Notes under the pieces: generated by a model
Seen by the model: the letters and a program-made list of their open reading frames with translations, nothing else
Databases searched by the model: none
What the model was told of the DNA's origin: nothing
Shown: one piece after another, positions 28,587-37,743 of the stretch
How the letters are laid out: each line of letters starts with the position of its first letter
Position numbering within the stretch: position 1 is the stretch's first letter
Translations under genes and position numbers: made by a program
DNA from: Chitinophagaceae bacterium UBA4407
GTDB lineage: Bacteria; Bacteroidota; Bacteroidia; Chitinophagales; Chitinophagaceae
Reading direction: 5' to 3'
NCBI GenBank assembly: GCA_002390845.1
Contig: DGQT01000053.1
Coordinates: 52,190-116,189, forward strand
Length of the DNA: 64,000 nucleotides

Positions 28587-29294
28587 ATGATCACCGTAAA
28601 CCCTAATGTAAACCGCGGGGTTATCATCGCCGGAATAGTGATCGCATTTATCATCCAGATCATTTTTTTAATCCTGCCTTCCTTATTCTATACTTCGCCA
28701 AAATCTTCCGGCATAGAAAGTATGTTTGTGTTTTCCAGGATGTTACTCTGGCTTTCATTATTAGTTATGAATTTATATTCTGTTAAGGTTGAAAAGCAAT
28801 CTTTTTTCCTTAAAGAAGAAAAAAAATATTCATTTGGCTTTTATATTTTATCGATTGTGTTGCTCATTGTTATCTCGTTAATAATGTCAGCGATAGTAGG
28901 AATTACACTGAAAATTACCGGGTTATCTAGTGAAAAAAGTCAAAGTATGACCAGGATGATTCATGTTTTCAGTGAAAGAAAATGGTTAATCTATTTCGCT
29001 GTGTTTACTGCCGGTATTATGGAAGAATTAATGTTCAGGGTCTACCTGCTATCAAGACTGGAACTGATTTTTAAAAACAAATACCTGCCTGTTATAATTT
29101 CATCTGTTCTTTTTGGATTGATTCATTTTGGATATGGTACTGTTCAGAATATTGTTTTACCAATATTTATGGGAGTTCTGTTTTCATTGTATTATATCCG
29201 TTACAGAAATATAAAAGTGCTGATCATTACTCATTTCCTGTGGGACCTTATTTTAGTATCGGCATCAGTTTACTATTATTCCCAAAAGCAGTAA
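28587..29294 (+). CDS. CPBP-family intramembrane metalloprotease
   Basis: The 235-residue integral membrane protein has about six helices. The CPBP (Abi/CAAX-like) motifs are all present: motif 1 GIMEELMFRVYLLSRL (about 140-155), motif 2 FGLIHFGYG (about 175-183) and motif 3 THFLWD (about 212-217). The Glu pair and two His residues are the expected metal-site residues. Such proteases act in prenylated-protein processing or peptide immunity in other bacteria. The substrate here is unknown. It follows a repeat arm and seems to be a single-gene unit. Confidence 0.88.
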   Translation: MITVNPNVNRGVIIAGIVIAFIIQIIFLILPSLFYTSPKSSGIESMFVFSRMLLWLSLLVMNLYSVKVEKQSFFLKEEKKYSFGFYILSIVLLIVISLIMSAIVGITLKITGLSSEKSQSMTRMIHVFSERKWLIYFAVFTAGIMEELMFRVYLLSRLELIFKNKYLPVIISSVLFGLIHFGYGTVQNIVLPIFMGVLFSLYYIRYRNIKVLIITHFLWDLILVSASVYYYSQKQ

Positions 29295-29343
29295 AACTAA
29301 TTATACCTCTACGATAAAATCTATCGCTGCTAAATCCCTTTCT

Positions 29344-29649
29344 CTAACATCTAGTGGTGCCCGAAAGGATCTGTAATATTTCCCTCGCGGTAATCATAAT
29401 CGTAATCCTGTAAGGGGTTGGTTTCTGCAGCACCTGCTGCAACTGCTTTTCTACAACCGAATGTGGGTCGTCAACAAATAACCCGGGTATAACAGTGGTG
29501 CCGCCCGGCGTTTTTGGGCTCATTTGTTCCTCTCTTGAAACTTCTTCATGCATGTGAAATAGTGCATCTTCTATGGTCATCTCTGCAACATGTACACTGC
29601 CATCATCGTTGCTCCAATGCGTAATTTGTACTGCTGTTGGCGTCTGCAC
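29344..29649 (-). CDS. Hypothetical 101-residue protein
   Basis: This uncertain reading frame starts MQTPTAVQITHWSNDDGSVH and continues with mixed helical sequence (EDALFHMHEEVSREEQ, VEKQLQQVLQ). It has no signal peptide, membrane helix or family motif that I recognise. It lies alone between a CPBP protease gene and a repeat element whose flank abuts its 5' end. It could be a decayed gene or chance. Its codon use is not obviously random, which is why I keep it at low confidence. Confidence 0.3.
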   Translation of the reverse strand: MQTPTAVQITHWSNDDGSVHVAEMTIEDALFHMHEEVSREEQMSPKTPGGTTVIPGLFVDDPHSVVEKQLQQVLQKPTPYRITIMITAREILQILSGTTRC

Positions 29650-29810
29650 CTGGCTTCCTTTGGCTTCGCCGCTAACGGTAATCGAAATACATATACCCGC
29701 TTCAATCTACGCTATAGTAAAAGCTCCATATATAATACAACCGTACAAGTGAGTGACACAACGATGCTTCATAGTAGTACAAAAGCCTGCCCAAAAAATA
29801 ATTTTTTAGC
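29650..29810. repeat. Right arm of dispersed repeat, type A, with extended flank
   Basis: Arm ccgtacaagtgagtgacacaac is at 29741-29762. The 70 bases before it (cgctaacggtaatcgaaat, tacccgcttcaatctacgct, atagtaaaagctc) match 26890-26975. The distal flank is gatgcttcatagtagtacaa. A weaker arm (tatgcctgttgtgtaaccaa) lies at 29862. Confidence 0.8.
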
Positions 29811-29983
29811 TAAAAGATGTGTTTAAAGCCTTGTTTTGAGGTTACCTGCTTTTGCATTTTATGGTATGCCTGTTGTGTAACCAACCCGAACTGTATAGTA
29901 CAGGTTATACTTCATGAAAATGATTAATTTAAAATTTATAAAATATTAATATCTTTAAGAATGGCTTCTAAACACCTTCGTTT

Positions 29984-32900
29984 ATGACACCTTTTAGCGA
30001 TGCTCAGCATTTTTATGATTCTGCATTAAATTATTTCAATGAACAAAAATATCAGGAAGCAGAAAAAGAAATAAAACAAGCATTATCTATTGATAGTACC
30101 AGCAAAGATTTTAATATTCTTTATGCTCAAATTCTAACTTCCTTAAGAAACTGGGAAGAAGCAGAAATAAAATTAATTGCTGCCAAAATACCTGAAAGTG
30201 ACCTTGTAAATTTTTACAATTCATGGGGTAATGATCTTTTTACTGTTAACAAAGACTATGCAGGTGCTGAAGTGAAATACAGGAAAGCGATTGAATACAA
30301 TCCTGATTCATTTATTAATTACCGAAATCTTGGGCTTGCATTAAGCCAGCAAAAGAAATCTGAAGAGGCAATGAATGCTTTTAAAAAATCAATAGAAATT
30401 TCTGAAAAGCTGAATGAGAAATATGGCGATGCTTATGAATCGTTGAGTATTGAATTGGGGAAGAATGGCAAATGGGATGAAGCTGAACAGCAAATACTTG
30501 GTAGTAATGCGCCAAATAAGAACATTTCTTCTTTTTACAATACATGGGGTAATGATCTTTTTAATGTTAGCAAAGATTATGTGGCTGCTGGTGTGAAATA
30601 CGGGAAAGCGATAGAATACAATCCTGATTCGTTTATTGACTACAGAAATCTTGGGTTGGCATTAAGCCAGCAAAAGAAACCTGCAGAGGCAATGGATGCT
30701 TTTAAAAAAGCAATAGAAATTTCTGAAAAGCTGAATGAGAAATATGGCGATGCTTATGAATCGTTGAGTATTGAATTGGGTAAGAATGGCAAATGGGAAG
30801 AAGCTGAACAGCGAATACTTGGCAGCAACCCGCTAAATAAAAGCCTGGCTTCTTTTTATAATTCATGGGGCAATGATCTTTTTAATGTTAGTAAAGATTA
30901 TGTGGCTGCTGAAGTGAAATACGGGAAAGCGATTGAATACAATCCTTATTCATTTATTAATTACCGAAATCTTGGGCTTGCATTAAGCCAGCAAAAGAAA
31001 TCTGAAGAGGCAATGGATGCTTTTAAAAAATCAATAGAAATTTCTGAAAAGCTGAATGAGAAATATGGCGATGCTTATGAATCGTTGAGTATTGAATTGG
31101 GTAAGAATGGCAAATGGCAAGAAGCTGAACAGCAAATACTTGGTAGTAACCCGCTAAATAAAAGCCTTTCTTCTTTTTACAACACATGGGGCAATGATCT
31201 TTTTACTGTTAACAAAGACTATGCAGGTGCTGAAGTGAAATACAGGAAAGCGATTGAATACAATCCTGATTCGTTTATTGATTACAGAAATCTCGGGTTG
31301 GCATTAAGCCAGCAAAAGAAACCTGCAGATGCAATAGAGAATTTTCGTCTTGCAGCAGACATATACCGAAAGGTTGTAAAAAGCAGCAATACTAAACTTG
31401 ATAACCAGGATGAATATCTTGATGCACTTAATGATTGGGGTTTGATTTTGCTTGAGCAAAACAAGTTGGATGAGGCTAAACAAAAGTTTGAAGAATGTAT
31501 TTTGGCCAATCCAAAATATGTTTTCGCATATGAAAATCTAGGATTTATTGCACACAAAGAAAAGAAATATGATGAAGCGATTACTTATTTAAATCAAAGC
31601 TTACAAATAACTCCGAATTCTACCTGGGCATTATTTAAGAAAGGCTTAATCTATGGGGAAAAAAAGCAGTACGAAAATGCTATTGCTAACTATGAAAAGG
31701 TATTGGAGATTGATGATTCAGATGCTTTTGCGCAACATAACATTGCAAACATATACTGGAGTCTTGGCTTATACGACAAGGGACGTGAGAAATGGGGCGA
31801 TACCGTTAGGCTATACAAAAAATGGGTGTTTCAGAAACGAAATATTGAGGCCGACCAAAATTTTTATTTTTATTATGGCGGAATATTAAATGAAAATTTT
31901 GGTTTAACCGAAGCTGCAAAATCGATATACAAAATTGGCCTGGAAGCAGATCGGGAAAACTATAATATTTTGATTGCACTTGGAAATTTATGTAAGAAAA
32001 TGTCAGAAGAAGATGAAGGTAATAAAGCTGAGCTACTCTGGCAATCGAGAGAATACTTTATTAGAGCAAGAACAGTTATTGAAAAGAAAATTCTTAAAGA
32101 AGAGAATACGGAAGTAAGTTTATTAAGAGACTTAACCCAATTGCTTTTAGATACAAACGATTTTCGATTTGCTACAATTTTTCTTTATAATGAGAAAGAC
32201 AAGACCCTTCCCCTCAAAAAAAAGTTTCCGGAATTGCTTGCGTTACTGGAAGAAAAGGACCCGGATTCTGCTTCAATAAAAGCATTAATAGGCGTGTACT
32301 ATAGTCGTATAGAAGATTACAAAAAGGCAACAGAATATTTTAAACAATCATTAAATTATAATGAAGATGATTTTAGTATCTGGAGTAATCTTGCAGAAAC
32401 TTATTTAAACCAGGATCTTTTTGAAAATGCTTATAAAGAATATAGCAAAATTTTGCGCAAGGTACCCTGCCACATTGAATCACTTATCGGGTTAGGCGAA
32501 TGCTGTATTCGCTTTGGTGAAAAAGGTGATAGTGATTTTTATGAATTAGCCATTAAACATTTTAATAAAGCTTTAGATCTGTCAAGAACAGGCGAAGGAT
32601 CTAAATTTTTACACAATAAAGAAAAAGCAGCCGTATTATATTCACGCGGATTTTCTTTAATTCAGATTTATGAAGGCACAAAAAACAACTCAAATATTCT
32701 TTTGCAAAAAGCTTTATTTGACTTTAAAGAATCATACAATCTGGACAAAGACAAATATAAATCTAAGATAGCTTATGATAAAGTGAAACAGCGGCTGTCG
32801 TTGTTGTCAACACATCGAATTACAGAAAAATTTGGCCCGGGTTTTATTTTTTTACTTTCATTATTTGTGTTCATTTGTATTCAAATTTTATTCTTGAAAT

Positions 32901-33118
32901 CTTTTTTCTTTAAAGAAAGAATTATTGATCTTGGTTCGTATTCTCTTTTCACTTTTGGTACTTTGGTTTTTATGATTGCAGCCTTGTATCTACCCAATGT
33001 GTTGAAATTAAAAGTGGCAGGTATCGAGTTGGAAAAGAGTTCAATTGATTTGATTTCAATTAGTGGAAATCTTGGTATTAGTCGTGATACAGGATCATCC
33101 TCTTCTATTTCTTCATAA
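29984..33118 (+). CDS. Large TPR protein with C-terminal membrane anchor
   Basis: The 1044-residue protein is almost wholly TPR helices. Residues about 78-450 consist of a 107-residue unit (FYNSWGNDLF..YRNLGLALSQQKK..GKWEEAEQ) repeated nearly without change about 3.5 times. Ordinary, more diverged TPRs follow to about 935 (YENLGFIAHKEKKYDEAITY). Two membrane helices near the C-terminus (about 950-970 and 985-1005) anchor it. No signal peptide is present, so the TPR part is probably cytoplasmic. It likely scaffolds protein contacts; the partner is unknown. Confidence 0.8.
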   Translation: MTPFSDAQHFYDSALNYFNEQKYQEAEKEIKQALSIDSTSKDFNILYAQILTSLRNWEEAEIKLIAAKIPESDLVNFYNSWGNDLFTVNKDYAGAEVKYRKAIEYNPDSFINYRNLGLALSQQKKSEEAMNAFKKSIEISEKLNEKYGDAYESLSIELGKNGKWDEAEQQILGSNAPNKNISSFYNTWGNDLFNVSKDYVAAGVKYGKAIEYNPDSFIDYRNLGLALSQQKKPAEAMDAFKKAIEISEKLNEKYGDAYESLSIELGKNGKWEEAEQRILGSNPLNKSLASFYNSWGNDLFNVSKDYVAAEVKYGKAIEYNPYSFINYRNLGLALSQQKKSEEAMDAFKKSIEISEKLNEKYGDAYESLSIELGKNGKWQEAEQQILGSNPLNKSLSSFYNTWGNDLFTVNKDYAGAEVKYRKAIEYNPDSFIDYRNLGLALSQQKKPADAIENFRLAADIYRKVVKSSNTKLDNQDEYLDALNDWGLILLEQNKLDEAKQKFEECILANPKYVFAYENLGFIAHKEKKYDEAITYLNQSLQITPNSTWALFKKGLIYGEKKQYENAIANYEKVLEIDDSDAFAQHNIANIYWSLGLYDKGREKWGDTVRLYKKWVFQKRNIEADQNFYFYYGGILNENFGLTEAAKSIYKIGLEADRENYNILIALGNLCKKMSEEDEGNKAELLWQSREYFIRARTVIEKKILKEENTEVSLLRDLTQLLLDTNDFRFATIFLYNEKDKTLPLKKKFPELLALLEEKDPDSASIKALIGVYYSRIEDYKKATEYFKQSLNYNEDDFSIWSNLAETYLNQDLFENAYKEYSKILRKVPCHIESLIGLGECCIRFGEKGDSDFYELAIKHFNKALDLSRTGEGSKFLHNKEKAAVLYSRGFSLIQIYEGTKNNSNILLQKALFDFKESYNLDKDKYKSKIAYDKVKQRLSLLSTHRITEKFGPGFIFLLSLFVFICIQILFLKSFFFKERIIDLGSYSLFTFGTLVFMIAALYLPNVLKLKVAGIELEKSSIDLISISGNLGISRDTGSSSSISS
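30215..31335 (+). repeat. Tandem 321-bp repeats inside the TPR gene
   Basis: The codons for FYN(S/T)WGNDLF recur at 30215, 30536, 30857 and 31178, exactly 321 bases (107 codons) apart. The fourth unit is partial. Units are nearly identical at the DNA level, which implies recent duplication or gene conversion. Confidence 0.95.
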
Positions 33119-33189
33119 TAAAAACAAGAAAATTATATTTTCCCGATGCAGCATACTATTCCCTGCACTCCATCGATCCAAAAGCATGA

Positions 33190-33290
33190 TGCATCGCACT
33201 TCGCTCTTTGCTGCGCAGAGCTTCGGCAAATGAAGTGTGCGACGCAACAAATGCTCAATTAATAATCTGTAGCCGGGTTCAAAAAATTCT
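33190..33290. repeat. Right arm of dispersed repeat, type B, with partner stem
   Basis: Arm gaagtgtgcgacgcaac is at 33232-33248, and gcatcgcacttc (about 33191-33202) pairs with gaagtgtgcgac. The distal flank ends tgtagccgggttcaaaaaat. It fills most of the gap before the next gene. Confidence 0.75.
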
Positions 33291-33311
33291 TCTTTATAAG
33301 CAATCTGTTTT

Positions 33312-33319
33312 TACTTTTG
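33312..33319 (+). promoter_or_regulatory. -7 box TACTTTTG
   Basis: TACTTTTG fits TAnnTTTG and ends 16 bases before the ATG at 33336. No clear TTTG -33 element is present. Confidence 0.35.
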
Positions 33320-33335
33320 ATTGAAACCTTTGTAC

Positions 33336-34631
33336 ATGCGTGCCATAGAACTCAATTCATTTTTTTTGTTTGTTCTTGCTTTGCTTTTGTCTGCTTTTTA
33401 CATGAACGATGGCAAACCTAAAGCGGTGCTTGTGGAGAGCGAAAAGTTTTATTTCAACTCTTTTGTGGATTGCAATATGGCAGAAGCATGGATTGGAGAT
33501 ACGTTTCGCATTTTTCCCGGCAAGTATGGTGAAGACCCGTTATGGGGCGATGCGCATGATTTAAAATTTGCAGATGGCACTAATGCAGATGAAACATTTT
33601 TGAATAAACCTGCTGCATTTAGGGAACCTGCGATGCCACCCAATGTAAAACCCACAGAGGATGGATTACATGGCGCTGTGTGGTTTGAAACAGTGTACCA
33701 GGATAAAAAAGATGCAACGGGCAAAACATTGTACGCAGTTTATCACAACGAAAATTATCCGGCAACATTTCCTTACAATGCTGCTACCGGCAAAGGTTAT
33801 ATCTACAAAGACTGGCCGCAGGGTTTAACCGGCGAAAAAACACCTGCTGCTGTTTGCAGAATTGGCATTATGAAATCTGAAGACGGTGGCAGAAGCTGGA
33901 GCAACAAAGGAATTTTTATTGAAGACAACCAGCCACGGATGATATTAAAACCACACAACACTTCTGTAACTTTTGCAGGCGGTGTTGGCGATCCATCGGC
34001 TGTTGCGCAAGGCGGTTATTTGTATTTGTTTTATGGCGAGTATGGTTATCCTGAAAAATATGATGCTGCAAATTATAACGCGCAAACAGAATGGAGCGGG
34101 CAATGCATAAGCGTTGCACGCATTGCAATTAGTGATCTTAATAATCCTGCGGGCAAGGCAAAAAGATGGGATGGCAAAGCATTTACCATTCCTTATGATG
34201 GAACAGGAAAACCCATTGCAGCCATACAAATTCCATTAAGTGAAGGCGGCGGGCCAGCATCTTCACCCACATCAAAATTTTACTGGGGGCCATCTGTTAG
34301 CTGGAATAATTATTTGCAATGCTGGGTAATGCTGATGGCAAAATCAGAAGGTACATCGTGGAAGGGGAACAGCATTTATATTTCGTTCAACAAGCATGCA
34401 GATCTTTCTGCAGGCAGTAATGCGCAGGACTGGAGCAAGCCGGAATTGCTGTTGCAAAAACCGGGACATATTATCTGGTATCCTTCTTTGCAGCCAACAA
34501 ATTCTGCAAAAGATATTCATGAAAAAAATACCTGTTTGCAATTGGGCGCTGAAGCAAGATTGTTTTACAAAGATCAGTACAACGATACCAGTGTGTATAT
34601 CAGTGCATATAAAATAAAATTTGAGTATTAG
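33336..34631 (+). CDS. Exported sialidase-like / glycosidase-like beta-propeller protein
   Basis: I start at the ATG at 33336 (MRAIELNSFFLFVLALLLSAF, a signal or anchor); a TTG five codons upstream is less likely. The 431-residue protein has Asp-box-like and propeller features: CRIGIMKSEDGGRSWSNKG, VGDPSAVAQGGYLYLFYGEY, FYWGPSVSWNNYLQCWVMLM and HIIWYPSLQP. These fit the sialidase / five-bladed glycosidase superfamily. No catalytic residue set is certain, so the substrate is open. It probably acts on extracellular glycans. Confidence 0.6.
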   Translation: MRAIELNSFFLFVLALLLSAFYMNDGKPKAVLVESEKFYFNSFVDCNMAEAWIGDTFRIFPGKYGEDPLWGDAHDLKFADGTNADETFLNKPAAFREPAMPPNVKPTEDGLHGAVWFETVYQDKKDATGKTLYAVYHNENYPATFPYNAATGKGYIYKDWPQGLTGEKTPAAVCRIGIMKSEDGGRSWSNKGIFIEDNQPRMILKPHNTSVTFAGGVGDPSAVAQGGYLYLFYGEYGYPEKYDAANYNAQTEWSGQCISVARIAISDLNNPAGKAKRWDGKAFTIPYDGTGKPIAAIQIPLSEGGGPASSPTSKFYWGPSVSWNNYLQCWVMLMAKSEGTSWKGNSIYISFNKHADLSAGSNAQDWSKPELLLQKPGHIIWYPSLQPTNSAKDIHEKNTCLQLGAEARLFYKDQYNDTSVYISAYKIKFEY

Positions 34632-34639
34632 TTTTTTTT

Positions 34640-34845
34640 AACGGGCTGCAAATAAATATTTAGCTGTTGTTGTGTCACTCACTTGTACGTTCTGAACGAT
34701 ATTGATCAATACCCTGATAGCGAAAGTAAAAAATGTAAAGCTTTGTGTGCCGCTGTTTGCAGCTTGCTAACCAAAGAACCAACCGTACAAGTGAGTGACA
34801 CAACGATGTATAATGCTTATTCAAAAGCCCACACAAAAATTAATT
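34640..34845. repeat. Complete hairpin element, type A arms
   Basis: Left arm gttgtgtcactcacttgtac (34669-34688, extending to gttc) and right arm ccgtacaagtgagtgacacaac (34783-34804) are exact complements across 20 bases. Their spacer is about 95 bases. Outer flanks aacgggctgcaaataaatat and cttattcaaaagccc also pair partly. The element exactly fills the gap between two convergent genes. Confidence 0.9.
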
Positions 34846-35488
34846 AATTGTTGTGTAAGTTCATGCCGGGTAATATGCCGCACATGCGTAAATAAACAAC
34901 CATCTGCCCGTAGTGATCGTTGGAATGAGTAAGCGCATAGAATACAAGATCGAGCCTTGCTAATTTGCCTCCGCGAAAATCAAGCATGTCCATGGCGTTA
35001 TCAGCAGTTAAGTTTGCGATTGCTTTGTGACCTTCAGCAAATGAGCCTTTGAGATAGTTGAGTATATCATCTTTCGATTTGATATCGGCAGGGCCATTAA
35101 CATCAACAATTCCGGCAGGAAGCGGATCGCCGATAATGGCGCTCCACATATCGTAGTTGTCGGTGGCAAGATGTTTTATTTGCCCTGCAAATGTTCGTAC
35201 ATCTTTGAATGCACTGCCTTGAATATTGAGACTTTCTGGTGTAAAATAATATTTGTCTTCGGGCATTGCTTCCGCTGCACTTACAATATGATCTTCAATA
35301 TAAGTTAGCTGTCTTTCAACTGCGGATGTTAAAGACATGGATGCTTTTTGCAAGCTATCATTGGTTGCATTTTTTTCTTTTTGATCATTGTTTTCAACAG
35401 GCTTAACGGGAATAACACGGGCTTGTATAGTAACAAACACAATGCAAACGAGTATCACAACAGGAAGTAAGCCTTTAATATTTTTCAT
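34844..35488 (-). CDS. DinB-family protein, exported
   Basis: The 214-residue protein has an N-terminal membrane or signal segment (about 5-24, GLLPVVILVCIVFVTIQARV) and a linker. A DinB-like four-helix bundle follows (about 55-205): FAGQIKHLATDNYDMWSAI, then YLKGSFAEGHKAIANL, then LVFYALTHSNDHYGQMVVYL. The histidines (QIKHLA and THSNDHYGQ) are the expected metal ligands. DinB proteins are metal-dependent enzymes or thiol-transfer proteins of varied function. Its role is not known. Confidence 0.88.
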   Translation of the reverse strand: MKNIKGLLPVVILVCIVFVTIQARVIPVKPVENNDQKEKNATNDSLQKASMSLTSAVERQLTYIEDHIVSAAEAMPEDKYYFTPESLNIQGSAFKDVRTFAGQIKHLATDNYDMWSAIIGDPLPAGIVDVNGPADIKSKDDILNYLKGSFAEGHKAIANLTADNAMDMLDFRGGKLARLDLVFYALTHSNDHYGQMVVYLRMCGILPGMNLHNN

Positions 35489-35589
35489 GACTTTGTTTTT
35501 ATGTTTTAAGTAATTTTTTTAGTTGATGTTTCGCTTCTTTACCTATGAGGAACGCTGTAAATTAATTACTTTTTTCTTGCTCAATAAAG

Positions 35590-35660
35590 AACCAATCGTA
35601 CAAGTGAGTGACACAAGGGACGATGCCATGAAATACCGAAGCCGGATTCATAAAAAATAA
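35590..35660. repeat. Right arm of dispersed repeat, type A
   Basis: tcgtacaagtgagtgacacaag is at 35596-35617, with flank ggacgatgccatgaaatacc and agccggattcataaaaaata. It lies at the 3' end of the chaperone operon. Confidence 0.75.
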
Positions 35661-35679
35661 TACACTGCATTATAATGTG

Positions 35680-35976
35680 TTATTCATTTTCATAGAGGCG
35701 TAAACGGTTATTGAGTTGAATGATCTGTTGCTGCATTTCATGCATGCGTTGCAGTAAATAAGTAATGGTTTCTATGCCTTCAATATTAATATCCATCTCA
35801 GTATTCAGGCGCACCATTTTTTCAAGCGTTTGCAGTTGAGCTTCGGGCAGGTATATTTCATGCTCTGTGTGTATGATCTCAATAAGACCGGCATCCTGCA
35901 GGGAATACACAAATGATTGCTCTACGTGGTAGTGTGTGCAAAATTGCTGCAATGGTATCATTTCTTGTGTTTGCAT
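35680..35976 (-). CDS. cbpM: Chaperone modulator CbpM
   Basis: The 98-residue protein has the CbpM (MerR-like) layout. An N-terminal winged-helix half (MIPLQQFCTHYHVEQSFVYS, then LQDAGLIEI) is followed by EIYLPEAQLQTLEKMVRLN and a C-terminal coiled coil (about 60-98, ending in NRLRLYENE). CbpM binds the J domain of CbpA and limits its activity. It starts eight bases after the CbpA stop, so the two are co-transcribed, as in many bacteria. Confidence 0.88.
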   Translation of the reverse strand: MQTQEMIPLQQFCTHYHVEQSFVYSLQDAGLIEIIHTEHEIYLPEAQLQTLEKMVRLNTEMDINIEGIETITYLLQRMHEMQQQIIQLNNRLRLYENE

Positions 35977-35984
35977 ATAATGGG

Positions 35985-36860
35985 TTATTGAAGTTTTGAT
36001 AATTCGGTGAACAGTTCTTTTTGTTTTTCGGTAAGCTGCGTTGGCAGTTTTATTTCGTAGGTTACGTAGAGGTCGCCGCTTTCCCCTTCTTTCTTATAAA
36101 CAGGAACGCCTTTGCCCTTCAGTTTTATTTTAGTACCGTTCTGTGTTTCGGGATTTACCTTCAGTTTTACTTTGCCGGTTAGTGTCTCTAAAATCGTTTC
36201 GCCGCCAAGCAATGCGGTGTAAAGATCAATAGTAACGGTAGTGTAAAGATCATTTGCCAATCGTTTAAAAACAGGATGCGCGGCAACAGTAAAAGTAATA
36301 TACAGATCTCCTGTAGGGCCATTGTTTACACCGGGTGCGCCATAACCTTTAAGGCGTATTACCTGGCCATTCTCAACACCCGCCGGAATGGTGATGCGGA
36401 TATTTTTTCCATTGATGGTAAAGGTTTGCGGGTGCGAAGTTAGTATATCTGCAAGCGAAAGTTTTAGTTCGGCATTATAATCCTGTCCGCGAAATTTTGT
36501 TTGGCTGCTGCGGCCCGATGCGCCAAACATCGATTCAAAGAAACTGGAGAAATCGTTGTCTGTATCGCCTTGAAATTGTTGGTCATAACCCGGTTGGTTT
36601 GCACGTTGCGATTTTTGTTGTTCAAACTGTTCGGCATGCTGCCAGTCTTTACCATACTGGTCGTATTTTTTTCGTTTTTCAGGATCGCTCAATACTTCAT
36701 TGGCTTCATTTACCTGCTGAAATTTTTTGTTGGCTTCCTTGTCGTTCGGGTTAAGGTCTGGATGCAGTTTGCGGGCTAATTTTCGGTAGGCTTTTTTTAT
36801 GTCATCTGCTGTTGCATTTTTCTCTATGCCAAGTATCTTATAATAATCTATGAATTCCAT
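35985..36860 (-). CDS. cbpA: Curved-DNA-binding / DnaJ-like co-chaperone CbpA
   Basis: The 291-residue protein has an N-terminal J domain (1-70) with the HPD motif (RKLHPDLNPND), which stimulates DnaK. A Gly/Gln-rich linker (about 70-115) and the two beta-domains of a DnaJ C-terminus (about 120-285) follow. The cysteine zinc finger of DnaJ is absent, as expected for CbpA (class B). The cbpM modulator follows directly. It aids protein folding in the cytoplasm. Confidence 0.93.
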   Translation of the reverse strand: MEFIDYYKILGIEKNATADDIKKAYRKLARKLHPDLNPNDKEANKKFQQVNEANEVLSDPEKRKKYDQYGKDWQHAEQFEQQKSQRANQPGYDQQFQGDTDNDFSSFFESMFGASGRSSQTKFRGQDYNAELKLSLADILTSHPQTFTINGKNIRITIPAGVENGQVIRLKGYGAPGVNNGPTGDLYITFTVAAHPVFKRLANDLYTTVTIDLYTALLGGETILETLTGKVKLKVNPETQNGTKIKLKGKGVPVYKKEGESGDLYVTYEIKLPTQLTEKQKELFTELSKLQ

Positions 36861-36989
36861 AAGGCTACACTTTAATTGTATAAAGTTAACGCTGATTATT
36901 TTTCAAGGAATAAATAAATAATTTTTATCGCACAAGGGCAGCACAGGCAATCCTTGCAGGTTATATTCCGGTGCGTGGGCAGCAGTAAT

Positions 36990-37350
36990 TTTTGGTTGCC
37001 GGCTTTTATCTTTCATGGCATCTTCGTTGTGTCACTCACTTTATCTGCAGAAGCAATATTGAGCAAAGCAAAATATAACAGAGAAAGAATTGTACCTTCA
37101 GAATACGAGGCAGCAAATTGCTTTTGTTGCCGTTGTTCCGGCTCGCCTGCCGGGCGCCTGTAACTAAACATTAAAACCTTTCTGGTAAAGGAGTTGTTGG
37201 TAATAATTACCCGGTTGATTTAAGAATCTGTTTGAGTTAATTGTAAAGTGATTATTACGCTGCCAGTGCTGCCATAAAAAACTTAAAGCACAAGTGAGTG
37301 ACACAACCAAAGTTCAATAGCACCACAACAGCCTGTACAAAAAACATATG
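36990..37350. repeat. Left and right type A arms with a spacer of about 240 bases
   Basis: Left flank gccggcttttatctttcatg and arm gttgtgtcactcacttta (37026-37043). Right arm gcacaagtgagtgacacaac (37288-37307) has flank caaagttcaatagcaccaca. The spacer contains the 35-bp segment (near 37168) shared with 26345. No gene is seen in 36861-37468. Confidence 0.7.
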
Positions 37351-37468
37351 ACTTATTAAAGCCTCCACAGATTTTGTGATTAATTTCAAAAGCCTTTTTG
37401 CCACTCATCAATGTTTACTGTAAGTACAAGCTTAGTGCTCTAGATTTACTTTATAAATAAATACTTAC

Positions 37469-37600
37469 ATGTTAAAGAAAACAGGTTTAATACAGCAGGC
37501 ATTTACATTTAAACATCCTTTTTACATTATTTTGGGTGGCATTATTATTATTTATGGCGGTTACTTATTTGGAGCGAAACTTTATGAACTACTTCATTAA
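37469..37600 (+). CDS. 43-residue single-helix membrane protein
   Basis: An ATG at 37469 opens a 43-codon frame ending TAA at 37600. The product begins MLKKTGLIQQAFTFKHPFY, has one membrane helix (about 20-36, IILGGIIIIYGGYLFGA), and ends KLYELLH. The positive N-terminus, single helix and charged tail are typical of small bacterial membrane proteins. It is isolated and 143 bases before a dehydrogenase gene. Homologs would decide whether it is real. Confidence 0.5.
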   Translation: MLKKTGLIQQAFTFKHPFYIILGGIIIIYGGYLFGAKLYELLH

Positions 37601-37743
37601 GCATGCTATCTTAAACTTTAAATCTGGTTAATTACAACAAAACCCTTAGAGCAATAACTATTCCGAATGCACGGTGCTTCTCTCCACGCAACGGAATACA
37701 AAATGTATCTTCATAAAACAGGTTTACATAACCCTGTAATAAA

